A stretch of 64,000 bases of DNA from Aurantiacibacter zhengii (GCF_003584125.1 NZ_QXFL01000006.1:1-64000), one strand, 5' to 3'; positions 28,979 through 38,532 are shown, numbered from the stretch's first letter. A program made the numbers and translations. Notes: generated by a model from the letters alone, not told the origin.

Positions 28979-29947
28979 ATGAGCGAAGCACAGCCACAAA
29001 GAATGCCCACCCGCGAAGGGGTCCTTCAAGCCGCCGCGAAGATGGCCGCGATCCTGCCTTCAACCCCGTTGATTCCACTCGAGATTGGCAATTCACTGGT
29101 CTGGATAAAGGCGGAATGCCTGCAACCCGTAGGGGCCTTCAAGATACGCGGAGCTTGGCACAGGCTGAGCGCGCTGGACGAGGCCGAACGCGCAGCCGGC
29201 GTTGTCGCGGTATCGAGTGGCAACCACGCACAGGGCGTGGCCTGGGCCGCGAAACGGTTGGGGATAGAGGCAACCATAGTGATGCCGCAGGATGCCCCAC
29301 CCATCAAACTCGGCCGCACGCGCGAACTCGGCGCTCAGGTTGTCACCTACGACCGGATGACCGAGAACCGGGAGGAGATCGCGCAAGCGCTTGCAGCGCA
29401 AAAGGGCGCGGCTTACGTCCATGCCTTCGCCGACCCTTGGGTGATCGAGGGACAGGGCAGCGCCGGGGTGGAAGTACTGGAGCAGTTGGCCGCCCAAGGT
29501 GCTGCGCAGCCAACCCGCATCCTCGCGTGTTGCGGCGGTGGTGGCCTTTCTGCCGGCCTCGCACTCGCCTGCCCCGAAGCGCTGGTAGTGCCGGTGGAGC
29601 CCGAGGGCTGGGACGACGTGTGCCGCTCGATCGAAACGGGCGAAATCCAGTCGGTTAAGCCCTCTCCCCCGGCCACCGCCTGCGACGCGTTGCAGACCTT
29701 CCAGACGGGTGCGATCAACTTCGCCGTGTTGAAGGAGCTATGCCAGTATGGCCTGCGGGTGTCGGAGGACGAGGTGCGGGAAGCGCAGCGCTTTGCCTTT
29801 ACCCACCTGCGCCTTGTACTGGAGCCGGGCGGCGCGGTGGCGCTGGCGGCGGCAATATCGGGTAAGGCCGACCTCGATGGCACGACCGTTATCATCCTGT
29901 CGGGCGGGAACGTGGACCCGCAGCAGTTCGCGCAAATCCTGTCGTAG
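28979..29947 (+). CDS. Threonine/serine dehydratase
   Basis: PLP enzyme deaminating threonine or serine, or a serine racemase-type relative. 322 residues. The PLP Lys is in VGAFKIRGA at about residue 50, the asparagine loop is SSGNHAQGVA, and the phosphate-binding glycine loop is CCGGGGLSAG. It lacks the C-terminal regulatory ACT domain of biosynthetic IlvA, so it is the short catabolic type. It is divergent from the DHS-like gene. Confidence 0.9.
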   Translation: MSEAQPQRMPTREGVLQAAAKMAAILPSTPLIPLEIGNSLVWIKAECLQPVGAFKIRGAWHRLSALDEAERAAGVVAVSSGNHAQGVAWAAKRLGIEATIVMPQDAPPIKLGRTRELGAQVVTYDRMTENREEIAQALAAQKGAAYVHAFADPWVIEGQGSAGVEVLEQLAAQGAAQPTRILACCGGGGLSAGLALACPEALVVPVEPEGWDDVCRSIETGEIQSVKPSPPATACDALQTFQTGAINFAVLKELCQYGLRVSEDEVREAQRFAFTHLRLVLEPGGAVALAAAISGKADLDGTTVIILSGGNVDPQQFAQILS

Positions 29948-30033
29948 ATATCACCTTCGCCGAATTGCGTTTCAATTGACAATCTAATTAGTGCCGCACA
30001 GTCTTCGAACCGGAGACAGGGAGAGGCTTTACG

Positions 30034-30477
30034 ATGAATACCCAGATACTCGCACCCGCTGCCGTCCTGATCGTCTGGTCGATCGTGATGCTGGTATGGA
30101 TGGCCCTCACCCGGTTCCCTGCGATGGCCAGGATGGGCAAAGGCGGCGGTGGCGGCGCAGGGCTCGGCAAGGCGAAGCCCGGCGCGCGCGGGCAGGACCT
30201 GGAAGGCCGCATCCCGGACGAGGTTAACTGGAAAGCGCACAATTATACGCACCTGATGGAACAGCCGACGCTGTTCTACGCGGTTGTCGTCATCCTCGCG
30301 ATTGCAGGTTCCGCGCATGACACGGTGATAGCCGCATGGGTCTATACCGGGCTGCGAATTGTCCACTCGCTGTGGCAGGCGCTGGTGAACACGCTTCCGG
30401 TACGCTTTACGCTGTTCGTATTATCGACCCTTGCCCTCGCCTACCTCGCGGTACGCGCCCTGTTCGCCACGATCTAA
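30034..30477 (+). CDS. MAPEG family membrane protein
   Basis: 147 residues with four predicted helices. The motif region VNWKAHNYTHLMEQPTLFYA and the end RIVHSLWQALVN are typical of MAPEG proteins, which include microsomal glutathione transferases. A Gly/Ala-rich loop (residues ~35-55) joins the first two segments. Enzymatic activity cannot be judged from sequence. It converges with otsA. Confidence 0.85.
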   Translation: MNTQILAPAAVLIVWSIVMLVWMALTRFPAMARMGKGGGGGAGLGKAKPGARGQDLEGRIPDEVNWKAHNYTHLMEQPTLFYAVVVILAIAGSAHDTVIAAWVYTGLRIVHSLWQALVNTLPVRFTLFVLSTLALAYLAVRALFATI

Positions 30478-30499
30478 CGTCTGCGGGGCTTTCGCGGTC

Positions 30500-31900
30500 T
30501 CAGGCAGCGTCCTCGGCGAGGTCGCTGATGAAGTTCTCTGTCCAGCGTTGCACGTTCTCTTCGCGCACGCTGACGATCAGCTTTTCGTAGCGCGCCTTGC
30601 GCTCTTCCAGCGGCATATCCAGCGCCAGGCGAATGTTGTGGGCGATATCATCCGAACTGTGCGGGTTGATGAGCAAAGCGCCCTGCCCGTCGCAATCGAG
30701 CTGCTGGGCTGCCCCGGCGAAGCGTGACAGGATGAGCACGCCGGGATCGTCGGGGTCCTGGGCAGCAATATATTCCTTGGCGACCAGGTTCATGCCGTCT
30801 CTCAGCGGTGTAACCAGCGCGATCTTGGCCGCGCGGTAGAAGCCGAACAGCTCTTCCTGCGGATAGCCCTTGTTGACGTAGCGGACGGGCACAACGTCTA
30901 CATCGGAACGCGCTCCGTTGATCTGTCCCGCCTTCTGTTCCAGCGTCTCGCGGATCTTCTGATAGCTGCCGATATCCTCCCGACTGGGCGGTGCGATCTG
31001 AATGAAGACAAGGTCACGCACGCGGTCGGGGTGCCGGTCGAAAAAGCGGGAAATACCGTCGAGCCTTTCCGGCAGGCCCTTGGAATAGTCGAGGCGATCG
31101 ACCCCGATCATCGCGGTGCGATGCCGCGTGGAGGAAAGCAGTCGCTGGCCCGCCTGACGGGCTTCGCCGGTATTGCCCTTCGCGATGAAGAATTCGTAGT
31201 CGATGCCGATGGGATAGGCGCGCGCCAGGGTCGTGCGACCGTCCAGCGTGATTTCGCCGGTTTCGTAATCGACCTCGGCGCCCAGTTCCTTCCAGCAATA
31301 GTGCAGGAAGCTGTCCAGCCAGGTGTCGCACTGGAAGCCAAGCAAGTCGTAGTGCAACAGCGCCTTCACCAGCCGCTCGTGATAGGGCAGCGAAACGAAC
31401 AGGTTTGTCGGCGGCCACGGCGTGTGCAGGAAAAAGCCCATCCGGTTGTCCACGCCCATGGAGCGCAGCCGCTCACCCAGCGGCATCAGATGATAATCGT
31501 GGACCCAGACCACATCGCCCTTGTCGATCAGGGGCAGTACGCTGTCGGCGAAACGCTCGTTGACGCGCTCGTAACCCTTGCCGAATTCACGTTCGTATTG
31601 GGTCAGGTCTATGCGGTAATGCAGCAGCGGCCATAGCGTGGAATTGGCGTAGCCGTTGTAATATTCCTCGATATCCTGATGCTCGAGGTCAATCGTCGCC
31701 GTGGTTACGCCGTCGGACGATTTTACGTAGTTGATCGATCCGCTGAATTCGTCGCATTCCTGTCCGGACCAGCCGAACCAGATGCCGCCGTTCGCTTTCA
31801 GTGCGGCATTCAACGCCCCCGCAAGTCCGCCCTGTGCCCCAGCGACCCCGCGTGCCTTGGGAACGGCGACACGGTTCGAGATGACAACAAGACGCGGCAT
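30500..31900 (-). CDS. otsA: Trehalose-6-phosphate synthase
   Basis: Makes trehalose 6-phosphate from UDP-glucose and glucose 6-phosphate. It has 466 residues. Motifs are LVVISNRVAVP at the N-terminus, HDYHLMPLGERLR, DRLDYSKGLPERL and TPLRDGMNLVAKEY. It is the last gene of an otsB-GH15-otsA cluster on the minus strand, 9 bases after the GH15 stop. Confidence 0.96.
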   Translation of the reverse strand: MPRLVVISNRVAVPKARGVAGAQGGLAGALNAALKANGGIWFGWSGQECDEFSGSINYVKSSDGVTTATIDLEHQDIEEYYNGYANSTLWPLLHYRIDLTQYEREFGKGYERVNERFADSVLPLIDKGDVVWVHDYHLMPLGERLRSMGVDNRMGFFLHTPWPPTNLFVSLPYHERLVKALLHYDLLGFQCDTWLDSFLHYCWKELGAEVDYETGEITLDGRTTLARAYPIGIDYEFFIAKGNTGEARQAGQRLLSSTRHRTAMIGVDRLDYSKGLPERLDGISRFFDRHPDRVRDLVFIQIAPPSREDIGSYQKIRETLEQKAGQINGARSDVDVVPVRYVNKGYPQEELFGFYRAAKIALVTPLRDGMNLVAKEYIAAQDPDDPGVLILSRFAGAAQQLDCDGQGALLINPHSSDDIAHNIRLALDMPLEERKARYEKLIVSVREENVQRWTENFISDLAEDAA

Positions 31901-31909
31901 TCAAGCCTC

Positions 31910-33709
31910 CTAACGTACGGTATTCCAGCTTTTCGAAAGCAACGAGGCGCAATTGATTATACCAACCAGCGAGTAGGTTTGCGGGAAGTTCCCCCACAGT
32001 TCGCCCGTTTCGAAGTCCATGTCTTCCGAAAGCAGGCCCGAGCCGGTCCGATGGTCCAGCATGGCGCAGAATAGCGTACGCGCCTCGTCCTTGCGATCCA
32101 TCAGCGCCAGCGCCTCGATCAGCCAGAAAGTGCAGATGTTGAACGCCGTTTCGGGGGCCCCGAAATCATCCTCCGCCGCATAGCGAAGCATGTGCTCGCC
32201 GCGTCGCAGGTCGCGCTCGATCATCTCGAAGGTAGAAAGGAACTTGCCGTCGGCCGGATCGATGAAGCGCAATTCCAGGAGTTGCAGAAGGCTTGCATCA
32301 AGGTAGTCGCTTTCGAAGCTGGCACCGTAGTGACCACCCTCTCCGTTGCCCTTCCAAGCCTTGTCCTCGATGGTCGCCGCGATCGTGTTGGCGCGGTCGC
32401 GCCAGAAGCTTTCGCGGTCTTCCTTGCCCAGATAGTGCGCCGCGGTCGCGAGGCGGTCGCAGGCCGCCCAGCTCATTACGGCGGAATATGTGTGGACCTC
32501 CTGCCGAGTGCGGAATTCCCACAGGCCTGCGTCGGGCTGGTCGTGCATCTTCCACGCCATTTCGCCAACCTGTTCCAGGCTTTCGAAATCGCGGTCGTCC
32601 GCCATGCGCAGCAGCCGCTTGTCCAGGAACCCCTGCACCGTCGGCAACACAATCTGGCCATAGCAGTCGTGCTGCACCTGCTTGTAGGCGGCATTGCCCA
32701 CGCGCACCGGCCCCATGTCGCGATAGCCCGCCAGCCAGCTGGCCGTCGTCTCGTTCAGCTCGGCCACGCCCATTACGGAGTAAAGGGGCTGGATCTGCCC
32801 GCCCTTGGCCGAATCCACGATATTGCGCAGATACCCCAGGTATTTCTCCAGCACGTCCAGCGCGCCCAGCCGGTTCAGCGCCTGCACCGTGTAATAGGAA
32901 TCGCGGATCCAGCAGTAGCGATAGTCCCAGTTTCGCTCGCTGTGCGGAGCCTCCGGTATCGAGGTGGTGAGCGCGGCGACAATCGCGCCGGTTTCCTCGT
33001 GTTGGCACAGTTTCAGCGTGATGGCGGCGCGGATGACTTCCTGTTGCCACTCGAAGGGCGTCGCAAGGCTGCGGGACCAATTCTGCCAATAGCTGCGCGT
33101 CGATTGCTCCATGCGGCGCACCTGTTCGCGCAGGTTGCCGACAAACGGCTCGTCCGGGCCGAGGAAGAAATGCGTGTCTTCCTCGATGCGGAAGGTTCGC
33201 CCGTCCTGGATGTAGCCAACCGCCGCATCGGTGGACAGCCGCAGCGCCTGCCCCTGCGTAAGATAGCGGATGTGGTTGGTACCGCTGGTCGTCTCCGCGA
33301 CCTCGGCGCCGTAATTCTTCATCGGCTTCAGCACGACCTTGATGCGAGGGTTGCCCGCGACAGGCCGCACGATGCGGGCGTAGGCGACCGGCCGGTACAT
33401 GCGGCCCGACCGTTCGAAGCGCGGGCAGAAGTCCAGCACTTCCACCATGCTACCGTCTTTCGATTCAAGCCGCGTGAGCAGGATCGGCGTGTTGCGGATA
33501 TATTCCTGGTAAGAGGAGACCTGGCCTTCCAGTTCGAACCGCCAGACGCCTACGTCCTGCGAATCGCCGTTCAGCAGGGCGCAGAAAGTCGGATCGCCGT
33601 CTACTCGGGGGACACAACCCCAGACTATTCCGCCACGGTTGTCGATAAGGCCGGAAACCTGGCAGTTGCCGATGGGCCAGAGGTCGAGATCGCTTTGATG
33701 TGCTGTCAC
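31910..33709 (-). CDS. Glycoside hydrolase family 15 (trehalase/glucoamylase-like)
   Basis: 599 residues from GTG 33709, which overlaps the otsB stop (GTGA); a TTG four codons upstream is possible. An N-terminal beta domain precedes the (alpha/alpha)6 barrel. Barrel landmarks are RNWDYRYCWIRDSYYTV, GLWEFRTRQEVHTYSAVM with the likely general-acid Glu, and LWGNFPQTYSLVGII. GH15 holds both glucoamylases and trehalases. Between otsB and otsA, a trehalase or short-glucan role is likely, giving the cell synthesis and breakdown in one unit. Confidence 0.9.
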   Translation of the reverse strand: MTAHQSDLDLWPIGNCQVSGLIDNRGGIVWGCVPRVDGDPTFCALLNGDSQDVGVWRFELEGQVSSYQEYIRNTPILLTRLESKDGSMVEVLDFCPRFERSGRMYRPVAYARIVRPVAGNPRIKVVLKPMKNYGAEVAETTSGTNHIRYLTQGQALRLSTDAAVGYIQDGRTFRIEEDTHFFLGPDEPFVGNLREQVRRMEQSTRSYWQNWSRSLATPFEWQQEVIRAAITLKLCQHEETGAIVAALTTSIPEAPHSERNWDYRYCWIRDSYYTVQALNRLGALDVLEKYLGYLRNIVDSAKGGQIQPLYSVMGVAELNETTASWLAGYRDMGPVRVGNAAYKQVQHDCYGQIVLPTVQGFLDKRLLRMADDRDFESLEQVGEMAWKMHDQPDAGLWEFRTRQEVHTYSAVMSWAACDRLATAAHYLGKEDRESFWRDRANTIAATIEDKAWKGNGEGGHYGASFESDYLDASLLQLLELRFIDPADGKFLSTFEMIERDLRRGEHMLRYAAEDDFGAPETAFNICTFWLIEALALMDRKDEARTLFCAMLDHRTGSGLLSEDMDFETGELWGNFPQTYSLVGIINCASLLSKSWNTVR

Positions 33710-34440
33710 AGCCCCAACCAATGGTGCACCGCAGCAGGGGTTGCAAGGCCGTATTTGGCGCAGGTGGGCTCGCGATCGCCCACGATCACGCCAAAACCGC
33801 CCATGTCATGTGCGGCCCGCATGCCATCCTCGTCGGTAATGTCATCGCCTACGAATACGGGCATGGTTCCAGCAAACGGCGCGCAGTCCATGAAGGCGCG
33901 CAGGGCCGATCCTTTATTCGCCCCGCGCCCCACCAGTTCAATCACGCACTTGCCGCGCTTGATGTCGAGATCGCCCTCCTTCGCCACCCGCTCCGCAAAG
34001 GCCAGGCCCTTGTCCTCCAGCGAGGGATCGGAGCGGTAATGGAGCGCCGCGCCGTGAGGCTTGTCCTCCAGCGCGAAGCCGGTTTCCTGCGCGAATTCGG
34101 CAACTTCGGCCAGCAGCTTCGGCGGCAAGCCCTCGGGCACCTTGCCGATGTTGATGCCATCGGCGCCGCGACAATCGCTGCCGTGTGATCCGGCGCACGC
34201 CAGTTTCACCGGCCCGAGATGCTTTTCCAGATCGGAAATGGCTCGCCCGCTTACCAGCGCGAGTCGCCCTTCCATTCGGTCGGCAAGCGCGTGCAGGCTG
34301 CGGGCAAGATGATCGGGAACGTCGATCCCGTCCGGTGTCGGGGCAAGGTCGACAAGCGTCCCGTCGAAGTCGAGGAACAGCGACACAGGCCGGTCAGCCT
34401 GAAGCGCAGAAATATCGGGCGGAGAGGGCAAGGATGTCAT
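33706..34440 (-). CDS. otsB: Trehalose-6-phosphate phosphatase
   Basis: HAD-family phosphatase giving free trehalose. 244 residues. The nucleophile motif is FLDFDGTLVDLAP near residue 25, motif II is ALVSGRAI, and the last motif is FVGDDITDEDGM. It starts the otsB-GH15-otsA cluster. Confidence 0.94.
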   Translation of the reverse strand: MTSLPSPPDISALQADRPVSLFLDFDGTLVDLAPTPDGIDVPDHLARSLHALADRMEGRLALVSGRAISDLEKHLGPVKLACAGSHGSDCRGADGINIGKVPEGLPPKLLAEVAEFAQETGFALEDKPHGAALHYRSDPSLEDKGLAFAERVAKEGDLDIKRGKCVIELVGRGANKGSALRAFMDCAPFAGTMPVFVGDDITDEDGMRAAHDMGGFGVIVGDREPTCAKYGLATPAAVHHWLGL

Positions 34441-34636
34441 CGCTGCCGGTCTAACAAGGGGGTTTTACATTACAAGGGCAAGGACACGGCGTAAAATTTC
34501 ACAAGCCAAAAGCATAATCCTTCCCTATGGGGGCCGCGAGTGCGCAAACTGACTTGCGCCTGCGCTCCATTCTCCAAGAGACATTTCGCCGCCCGCAGCG
34601 ATCTGGCGCACCTCTACTCTATCGACAGGCCGTGCC

Positions 34637-36433
34637 ATGAATTTCCCTCCCCTACCCCCCAGCCTGGAAGCTGCCCTCACCGAGAAGGGCTATTCCTCTG
34701 CCACGCAGGTTCAGGCCGAAGTCCTTGATGCAAAGGCAGACGGACGCGATCTCGTCGTGTCCGCCCAGACCGGCTCTGGCAAGACCATCGCCTTCGGCCT
34801 TGCCATGGCCGGCGAATTGCTGGGCGACAGCGAGCGGATGCCCTTTGCCGAGGGACCTCTTGCCCTCGTGATCGCGCCAACGCGCGAACTCGCCTTGCAG
34901 GTCAGCCGGGAACTGGGTTGGCTCTATGCCAAGGCCGGCGGCCGCATCGCCACATGCGTAGGCGGTATGAACCCGCAGGCAGAGCGCAAGGCCCTCCGCT
35001 CTGGCGCGCACATCGTCGTCGGCACGCCGGGCCGCTTGCGCGATCACCTGGAACGCGGCGCGCTTGACCTGTCGGGCCTGAAGGCCGTCGTCCTCGACGA
35101 GGCGGACGAGATGCTCGACATGGGCTTTCGCGAGGAGCTGGAGGAGATTCTCGATGCGACCCCGGAAGGGCGCCGCACGTTGCTGTTCTCTGCCACCATG
35201 CCAAAGCCGATCGAAGCGTTGGCCCGCCGTTACCAGCGCGACGCGCTGCGTATCGCGACGATCAACGACAGTCGCGGGCACGGTGACATCTCCTACCAGT
35301 GCGTAACCGTATCGCCGCCCGAAGTAGAGAACGCCGCCGTCAACCTGCTGCGCTATCACGAGGCGGACACCGCGATCCTGTTCTGCGCCACGCGCGAGAA
35401 GGTGCGCCACCTGCATGCCACGTTGCAGGAACGCGGCTTTGCCGTCGTGGCGCTTTCGGGCGAACATTCGCAGTCTGAACGCAATCAGGCGCTGCAGGCC
35501 CTGCGCGACAGGCGCGCCCGCGTGTGCGTAGCCACCGATGTCGCCGCGCGCGGGATCGACCTCCCCTCGCTCAGCCTTGTCATCCATGTCGAGATTCCGC
35601 GCGATGCGGAAACCTTGCAGCATCGCTCCGGCCGCACAGGCCGCGCCGGGAAGAAGGGCACCGCCGTGCTGATCGTTCCGTTCTCGCGTCGCAAGCGGGT
35701 CGAATCGATGCTGCGCGGCGCCAAGGTATCGGCCGAATGGATTGACGCGCCTGACCGGGATGCCATCAAGGCCAAGGATCGCGAACGCCTGCTGGAAACG
35801 CTGTTGCAGCCGGTCGAGGTCGATGACGGGGATCGCGAACTGGCCGAACGCCTGCTGGCAGAGCGCACCCCTGCGGAAATTGCCGCGATGCTGGTGCAGG
35901 CCCACCGCGCCAGGATGCCCGAGCCGGAAGACCTGATCGCCAATACGCCAGAGGCGCGTCGCGAGGCGCAGAAGGAACGGCATCGTCCCGGTTTCGAGGA
36001 CACCGTATGGTTCCGCATGGACCTTGGCCGTCGCCAGAACGCCGATCCACGCTGGATCCTGCCCCTGCTATGCCGCCGCGGTCACATCACCCGCAACGAG
36101 ATCGGCGCAATCCGCATCGGACCGGACGAAACCTTCTTCCAGATCCCGCGCCCGATCGCCGACAAGTTTGCCGAGGCCGCCGCACGTTCCGCGCAGGCCG
36201 AGAGCGATGACGAGCCGGTGAACATAGAGCGCTCCGAAACCGGACCACGCGAAGTTGCCCGCACCAATCGCAACCGTCGGCCCGGGCGCGACAATGCGGG
36301 GCCGCCAAAGGTGAAGGCAAAGCCCGCTTTCAAGAAGTTCGACAAGAACAAGGAAAGGAAGCCGCGTCCGGCGAACAAGGCAGGCAAGCCGCACCGGGGC
36401 GCGAAACCTTCGCCCAAGGGCAAGCGCGACTGA
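34637..36433 (+). CDS. DEAD-box RNA helicase with DbpA-type RNA-binding domain
   Basis: 598 residues. Walker A is AQTGSGKT, motif II is VVLDEADEMLD, followed by SATMP and HRSGRTGRAG. Unlike the RhlE-like gene, it has an extra domain at about 455-525 (TVWFRMDLGRRQNADPRW) of the DbpA/CsdA RNA-binding type, then a Lys/Arg/Pro tail. It probably works on rRNA at low temperature, as DeaD/CsdA does. Transcribed away from otsB. Confidence 0.93.
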   Translation: MNFPPLPPSLEAALTEKGYSSATQVQAEVLDAKADGRDLVVSAQTGSGKTIAFGLAMAGELLGDSERMPFAEGPLALVIAPTRELALQVSRELGWLYAKAGGRIATCVGGMNPQAERKALRSGAHIVVGTPGRLRDHLERGALDLSGLKAVVLDEADEMLDMGFREELEEILDATPEGRRTLLFSATMPKPIEALARRYQRDALRIATINDSRGHGDISYQCVTVSPPEVENAAVNLLRYHEADTAILFCATREKVRHLHATLQERGFAVVALSGEHSQSERNQALQALRDRRARVCVATDVAARGIDLPSLSLVIHVEIPRDAETLQHRSGRTGRAGKKGTAVLIVPFSRRKRVESMLRGAKVSAEWIDAPDRDAIKAKDRERLLETLLQPVEVDDGDRELAERLLAERTPAEIAAMLVQAHRARMPEPEDLIANTPEARREAQKERHRPGFEDTVWFRMDLGRRQNADPRWILPLLCRRGHITRNEIGAIRIGPDETFFQIPRPIADKFAEAAARSAQAESDDEPVNIERSETGPREVARTNRNRRPGRDNAGPPKVKAKPAFKKFDKNKERKPRPANKAGKPHRGAKPSPKGKRD

Positions 36434-36576
36434 ACGCGGGTCGCTGCGAACTTCCAATTGAAGAGCGGCACCTAACCAACAGACAAATAGATGCAACAAA
36501 TGGGGCGATGCCTGCGTTGATGAAAGAACGCTCGAGCAAGAGCACCCTTTCAACACCAGACCCACAGGTGTCCTCC

Positions 36577-37176
36577 ATGAACATTCTTGTCGCCGGCTCT
36601 ACCGGAAACACCGGCCTCCGCCTTACCCGCCAGCTCGCCGAAGCCGGCCTTAACCCGATCGCCATGCACCGATCTTCATCGGATACGTCTCGCCTGCCGG
36701 CCGATGTCGCGAAGAGAGAAGCAGACCTGACCCAGCTGGGCGACGAAGTCTGCCGCGACGCGGACATCGTAGTCTTCGCCGCCGGATCGGGCGGCGACAC
36801 GAGCGAAGAGATGACCGACAAGGTCGACAGGGATGGCGCGAAAAGGCTGATCGATATTGCCTCCAGCAGCGGCGTGAACCACTTCGTGATGCTGAGCTCG
36901 GTTGGCGCCGGAGACCCTGATCCCGAATCCGACCTCGCCCATTACCTGCAGGCAAAGCATGAAGCCGACGAGCACCTCAAGGCATCGGGATTGTCATACA
37001 CGATCGTGCGCCCCGTGGCGCTGACGGACGAAGACGGCTCTCGCGATGTCCGCCTTGGCGATGACGTCGACCCGAGCGGGAAAGCAGCGCGCGGAGACGT
37101 CGCCGCGATACTCGCCCGCGCGGCAACCGACAGTTCGCTTGCGGGCAAGGTATTCCTGATGGAAAGCCTGGGCTGA
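36577..37176 (+). CDS. NAD(P)-binding SDR-like oxidoreductase
   Basis: 199 residues from ATG 36577, with AGGTG upstream; a longer frame from 36508 has no added conserved sequence. The glycine-rich site is VAGSTGNTGLRL at the N-terminus. HFVMLSSVGAG and SYTIVRP place it in the atypical SDR group of NmrA/YwnB-type proteins. Substrate unknown. It is the last gene before the putative island end at 37233. Confidence 0.85.
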   Translation: MNILVAGSTGNTGLRLTRQLAEAGLNPIAMHRSSSDTSRLPADVAKREADLTQLGDEVCRDADIVVFAAGSGGDTSEEMTDKVDRDGAKRLIDIASSSGVNHFVMLSSVGAGDPDPESDLAHYLQAKHEADEHLKASGLSYTIVRPVALTDEDGSRDVRLGDDVDPSGKAARGDVAAILARAATDSSLAGKVFLMESLG

Positions 37177-37232
37177 CCAGCTTTCCGCAAGTCTCAGCCC
37201 GACGAAGCGCGGTTCTATGGATCGTCCAGGAA

Positions 37233-37249
37233 TGGTAGCGGAGGAGGGA
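37233..37249 (-). other. Attachment-site remnant resembling a tRNA 3' end
   Basis: On the minus strand the 17 bases TCCCTCCTCCGCTACCA look like the last T-arm bases, acceptor strand and CCA of a tRNA. No T-loop, anticodon or 5' half is present, so it is not a tRNA gene. Such fragments remain where an island has integrated into a tRNA 3' end. The direct repeat at 37308-37329 is nearby. Confidence 0.45.
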
Positions 37250-37307
37250 AATATAGGGAGCGTATAACATGCTGATTTACCTAATCAACTTTTTGAATCA
37301 CCTTGCA

Positions 37308-37329
37308 AATACCCCCATCAATACCCCCA
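37308..37329. repeat. Direct repeat AATACCCCCA x2
   Basis: Two copies of AATACCCCCA with a 2-base spacer, in AT-richer non-coding DNA next to the att-like sequence. Integrase arm-type sites are often short direct repeats in this place. The rest of 37177-37441 contains no gene I can support. Confidence 0.5.
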
Positions 37330-37441
37330 GAATCGGACAGATGAGATAAAGCGCCTTTGGCAAACGATGACATGTAATTCGTAGTGACAGGTGAAAGGAG
37401 CGTCGGCCGTTTTCGGGCCGATCAGAAGGCGAAACGCCAGG

Positions 37442-37852
37442 TCATGAACCATCCGCCCGATCGTACAGCGAGGACATGTCATGGTCTGGCATGGACGGCA
37501 TATTGTGGCCCGCATGCGGATCGGGTGTGTCGCTAGGCTTCGCATTCATCGGCGGGGGAGTGGCCGCAGGTGACGGCGCTACTACCGGAGTGCTCGCCGG
37601 TCGGTCTGGTTGCCTACCGGCAGTCACAGCTTCATCCGACCGGTTCGTGTTGGCCTCTCCAGCGGGAGAGGCAGCGTTGTCTCTTTCGCCTTCGCCAGGA
37701 CCTGTGCTCTCGGTCGGCGGGGCCGTATACAGTGGCAAGGCTTCAGCTTCTGATGAAGTGTCCTGCGTCTGATCACATGCAGCGAGCCCTAGCCCCAGTG
37801 CCGCCGCAGCAAGGGGGGCAACAAACCCGTTCCGATTCGATCTGCGCATCAT
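37442..37852 (-). CDS. Pro/Ala-rich lipoprotein with His/Met C-terminus
   Basis: 136 residues from ATG 37852, chosen for the AAGGA upstream; a longer in-frame reading overlaps the next gene in the wrong frame. A signal peptide ends in the lipobox LGLAAC. The middle is low-complexity, with Ser, Thr, Pro and Ala. The C-terminus DPHAGHNMPSMPDHDM has His and Met in the density seen in copper-binding proteins. It probably sits in the envelope and binds Cu. No family recognised. It follows the DUF2231-like gene by 8 bases. Confidence 0.7.
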   Translation of the reverse strand: MMRRSNRNGFVAPLAAAALGLGLAACDQTQDTSSEAEALPLYTAPPTESTGPGEGERDNAASPAGEANTNRSDEAVTAGRQPDRPASTPVVAPSPAATPPPMNAKPSDTPDPHAGHNMPSMPDHDMSSLYDRADGS

Positions 37853-37860
37853 TCTATCCT

Positions 37861-38532
37861 TCAAAGCCAGGAGATACCAAGATGATTGGCACCGTGCGCA
37901 AGCTCGCCGCCCAGAAATCCCTGCACCAGCACTAGAGCGGCCATGGCAAAGATTGCGGCGCGAAGCGCGGTCCGGCTCGCGGAAGCACGGCTCGCCAGAT
38001 AGGCCATCGCCAGACCGAGGACCGCGATCAGCATCCCGTTCCATCGATGGACCTGCATGACGGCATCGCCGCCGAACCAAAGGCCGGTGTGGATCCATCC
38101 GAACAGGACTGCGACGACTGCGCCGATTGCTCCGCCGTGGACGAGTACGCGCACCGCGCTCTCAAGCCCTGCATCTTTCCGGCGCATGACGAACAACTCG
38201 GTGGCAGCAGCCATGAGAAACAGGGCGATCGGGAAGTGGATGGTCGCCGGATGCAGTTTTTTCAGGGCGGCGATGACGCCGGAATCGCCCTCATCAGCAT
38301 GGCCACCAGCCTCGTCATGGCCTCCACTTGCTTCGTCGTGCGCGGCTGAGGGCTCGCCGACCGCTCCGCCGTCGCCCATCTGCGCCATGGCCGCCTGGTC
38401 ATGCGCATCGCCATTCGCGGCGGCAGGCGCGGCGCTCGTCTCTTCGCCATGCTTTTCGTCGCCATGAGCCTGAACTGGTCCGACGAAGAGCAAGCTGGCA
38501 GCTACAATAGCCATGAATTGCATTCGTTTCAT
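37861..38532 (-). CDS. DUF2231-like membrane protein with His-rich N-terminus
   Basis: 223 residues. A signal peptide ending near VQAHGD is followed by ~65 residues with repeated His, Asp and Glu (HDEASGGHDEAGGHADE). The rest has four membrane helices, starting with KLHPATIHFPIALFLMAAATELF, a DUF2231 hallmark. The acidic His-rich stretch suggests periplasmic metal binding. Its role in metal handling is inferred from the location. Confidence 0.75.
   Translation of the reverse strand: MKRMQFMAIVAASLLFVGPVQAHGDEKHGEETSAAPAAANGDAHDQAAMAQMGDGGAVGEPSAAHDEASGGHDEAGGHADEGDSGVIAALKKLHPATIHFPIALFLMAAATELFVMRRKDAGLESAVRVLVHGGAIGAVVAVLFGWIHTGLWFGGDAVMQVHRWNGMLIAVLGLAMAYLASRASASRTALRAAIFAMAALVLVQGFLGGELAHGANHLGISWL

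Noticed and set aside
32192-34039. Long plus-strand open frame of 615 codons
   Set aside because: Antisense of the GH15 and otsB genes.
37233-37249. A complete tRNA gene
   Set aside because: Just the 3' end is present; no anticodon arm or 5' acceptor strand nearby.
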